Shown: positions 7,296 through 7,862 of the stretch, piece after piece
Layout of the letters: every line of letters starts with the position of its first letter
Numbering within the stretch: the first letter of the stretch is position 1
From: JAWAFD01 sp964467175
GTDB lineage: Archaea; Micrarchaeota; Micrarchaeia; Anstonellales; J096
Reading direction: 5' to 3'
Assembly: GCA_964467175.1 (NCBI GenBank)
Contig: CAYXNY010000001.1
Coordinates: 1 to 7,862 of the forward strand
Length of the DNA: 7,862 bases
Translations under genes and position numbers: made by a program
Notes under the pieces: generated by a model
What the model was told of the DNA's origin: nothing
Databases searched by the model: none
What the model saw: only the letters and a program-made list of their open reading frames with translations

Positions 7296-7523
7296 GCAGG
7301 GGTCGCCAAGCCCGGTCAAAGGCGCACGGTTGAGGGCCGTGTCTCTTAGTGGGTTCGTGGGTTCAAAACCGAGCTTTTATGGGGGAGGTTTCCCCCCTAA
7401 AAGCTACGCTCCCAAAATCACCCCCCTCATATTTGAATAAAAATTTTTGGGGGGTCAAGAGGAGCTTCGGACCTTGGAGGCGGAAACCCTCCGCGGTTCG
7501 GTGTGAAAATCCCACCCCCTGCA
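7296..7523 (+). tRNA. tRNA-Leu(GAG), interrupted by a T-loop intron
   Basis: The exons are 7296-7367 and 7510-7523, giving an 86-base mature tRNA. The acceptor stem GCAGGGG (7296-7302) pairs perfectly with CCCCTGC (7516-7522), and the discriminator base is A7523. The D-stem is GCC/GGC (7305-7307 with 7321-7323) with GG at 7314-7315. The anticodon stem CACGG/CCGTG (7325-7329 with 7337-7341) encloses loop TTGAGGG, with anticodon GAG at 7332-7334, reading CUC/CUU. The long variable arm (7342-7356) is class II as expected for Leu. T-stem GTGGG (7357-7361) pairs with CCCAC (7511-7515). Joining A7367 to T7510 restores a perfect seven-base T-loop TTCAAAT. CCA is not encoded. Archaeal tRNA promoters lie upstream, so splitting the T-loop does not destroy the promoter as it would in eukaryotes. 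All stems are intact after splicing, so this is a functional gene and not a remnant. Confidence 0.9.
7368..7509 (+). other. Archaeal tRNA intron (142 bases) at T-loop position 59/60
   Basis: The ends fit the bulge-helix-bulge rule. Exon TTCA (7362-7365) pairs with TGAA (7504-7507) as the central 4-bp helix. The 3-base bulges are AAA (7366-7368) and AAT (7508-7510), each cut after its second base. The inner helix is CCGAGC (7369-7374) with GTTCGG (7496-7501). Two extra bases (TG, 7502-7503) lie opposite the first bulge, so the motif is relaxed. The intron can fold further: hairpin A 7372-7405 (AGCTTTTA/TAAAAGCT plus a G/C-run stem and GGTT loop), hairpin B 7408-7465 (GCTCC/GGAGC, then ACCCCCC/GGGGGGT) and hairpin C 7471-7497 (GGAGG/CCTCC). 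Hairpin A competes with part of the inner helix for AGC. There is no RTGATGA or CTGA pair, so it is not a box C/D host. 142 bases is long for an archaeal tRNA intron. Confidence 0.82.
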
Positions 7524-7530
7524 TACGACT

Positions 7531-7667
7531 AGGGGGAATTATATCTTCTCTCATCTCCCCCTTAACACGGCGGAACAACCCTCACCCAACCTTACTATGC
7601 TTTTGGGTGAGGGCTTGGGTGCCACCAACCATACTAACCCTCTGGTGGCACTTGTTCCACCGTGTTA
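7531..7667 (+). ncRNA. Candidate structured RNA: hairpin plus three-way junction in the tRNA trailer
   Basis: The first hairpin is AGGGGGA (7531-7537) with TCCCCCT (7556-7562). Stem I pairs 7563-7578 (TAACACGGCGGAACAA) with 7652-7667 (TTGTTCCACCGTGTTA), 15 of 16 positions, with one C-A mismatch. Inside it, hairpin II pairs CCCTCACCCAA (7579-7589) with TTGGGTGAGGG (7603-7613), 11 bp perfect. Hairpin III pairs GTGCCACCA (7619-7627) with TGGTGGCAC (7643-7651), 9 bp perfect. The only unpaired junction bases are 7614-7618 (CTTGG). There is no open reading frame of credible content. It begins 8 bases after the tRNA, so a tRNA-trailer origin is possible. I recognise no known RNA family (not SRP, RNase P or 5S). 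An inverted-repeat DNA element is an alternative. Confidence 0.6.
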
Positions 7668-7778
7668 CTCGCCTACCCCCTTATGTAATTCTAAAGTTTA
7701 ATTCACGCTCGCATACGCTCACTTGCTTAAAGATAGGTTTTTAAGTATTTAGGAGCATATTATAGTTAGTGGGTTAGT
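7668..7778 (+). promoter_or_regulatory. Intergenic region with TATA-like box for the last gene
   Basis: 7668-7736 holds no gene; it contains CTACCCCCTTA (7673-7683) and a repeated ACGCTC (7703-7725 region). GTTTTTAAGTA at 7737-7747 is TATA-like; initiation about 27 bases on would fall near 7768, 11 bases before the ATG at 7779. The five Ts at 7738-7742 could also end transcription arriving from the tRNA. Confidence 0.45.
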
Positions 7779-7862
7779 ATGATGGTAGATGGAAAAGTAA
7801 GGAAGATGAAATTTTCTGAAAAAGTTAGAGAAAATTTTCAGAAGTTCAAGGAAGTTGTTGAG
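7779..7862 (+). CDS. 5' end of an unidentified gene (partial)
   Basis: 28 codons are open from the ATG at 7779 to the window edge. The sequence is charged and probably helical (MKFSEKVRENFQKFKEVVE follows a short N-terminus), with no signal peptide. A second in-frame ATG follows immediately at 7782. There is no convincing Shine-Dalgarno site; a TATA-like box at 7737-7747 would give a leader of about 11 bases. Bases 7771-7781, which include the start codon, are perfectly complementary to a loop of the upstream structured RNA. The fragment is too short to assign a family. Confidence 0.6.
   Translation, partial: MMVDGKVRKMKFSEKVRENFQKFKEVVE

Noticed and set aside
7296..7380. Truncated tRNA pseudogene
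   Set aside because: The missing T-arm strand and acceptor strand are found intact at 7510-7523 with perfect complementarity.
7368..7509. Self-splicing group I or group II intron in the tRNA
   Set aside because: 142 bases is too short for either catalytic core, no conserved core helices are visible, and the ends fit the protein-spliced bulge-helix-bulge pattern.
7368..7509. Box C/D or H/ACA guide RNA inside the tRNA intron
   Set aside because: No RTGATGA with CTGA pair and no ANANNA/ACA arrangement was found.
7563..7667. Integron attC site
   Set aside because: The stem ends do not match the RYYYAAC/GTTRRRY core and no integrase or cassette array is visible.
7277..7680. CRISPR array or mobile element ends
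   Set aside because: There are no regularly spaced identical repeats, no transposase and no target-site duplication; the inverted repeats fit RNA folding better.
7349..7744. 131-residue open frame over the tRNA and the structured region
   Set aside because: It overlaps tRNA exons, the intron and the paired stems, has no promoter or ribosome site, and has no protein-like pattern.

Overview
The window looks archaeal. It carries a PAC2-family proteasome-assembly chaperone, TATA-like boxes about 27 bases upstream of start codons with no room for a leader, and a tRNA-Leu gene split by an intron flanked by a bulge-helix-bulge-like structure. The unusual intron position, small operons and large secreted proteins of unclear function would fit a DPANN-type lineage (Micrarchaeota/Diapherotrites-like). 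That placement is inference; the sequence alone does not fix the taxon.

Layout. 1-1242 (minus strand, open at the window edge): a membrane-anchored extracellular protein with a fibronectin-III domain and duplicated cysteine-paired Ig-like domains, ending in a glycine run. 1243-1375: divergent promoter region. 1376-3171 (plus): a winged-helix-like protein overlapping by 4 bases an HD-domain phosphohydrolase, then a 62-residue two-span membrane protein at 3183-3371. 3396-4115: PAC2 chaperone with a C-terminal HbYX-type tail. 4184-7228: a 1014-residue secreted protein that I read as a gingipain-like (C25) fold split by a beta-propeller insertion, with the expected catalytic positions apparently replaced.

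7296-7523: tRNA-Leu(GAG) with a 142-base intron between T-loop positions 59 and 60. 7531-7667: non-coding sequence that folds on paper into a hairpin plus a compact three-way junction. 7779-7862: the 5' end of another gene. One apical loop of the three-way junction is perfectly complementary over 11 bases to the start-codon region of that gene, so the tRNA trailer could be a regulatory RNA.

How the parts fit: the HD/winged-helix pair probably works as one unit, with nucleotide or phosphoester chemistry as the likely theme. PAC2 belongs to proteasome biology. The two large exported proteins are cell-surface material. The most unusual part is the RNA block from 7296 to 7781: an intron in the T-loop, a highly structured trailer, and a possible antisense contact with the next mRNA.
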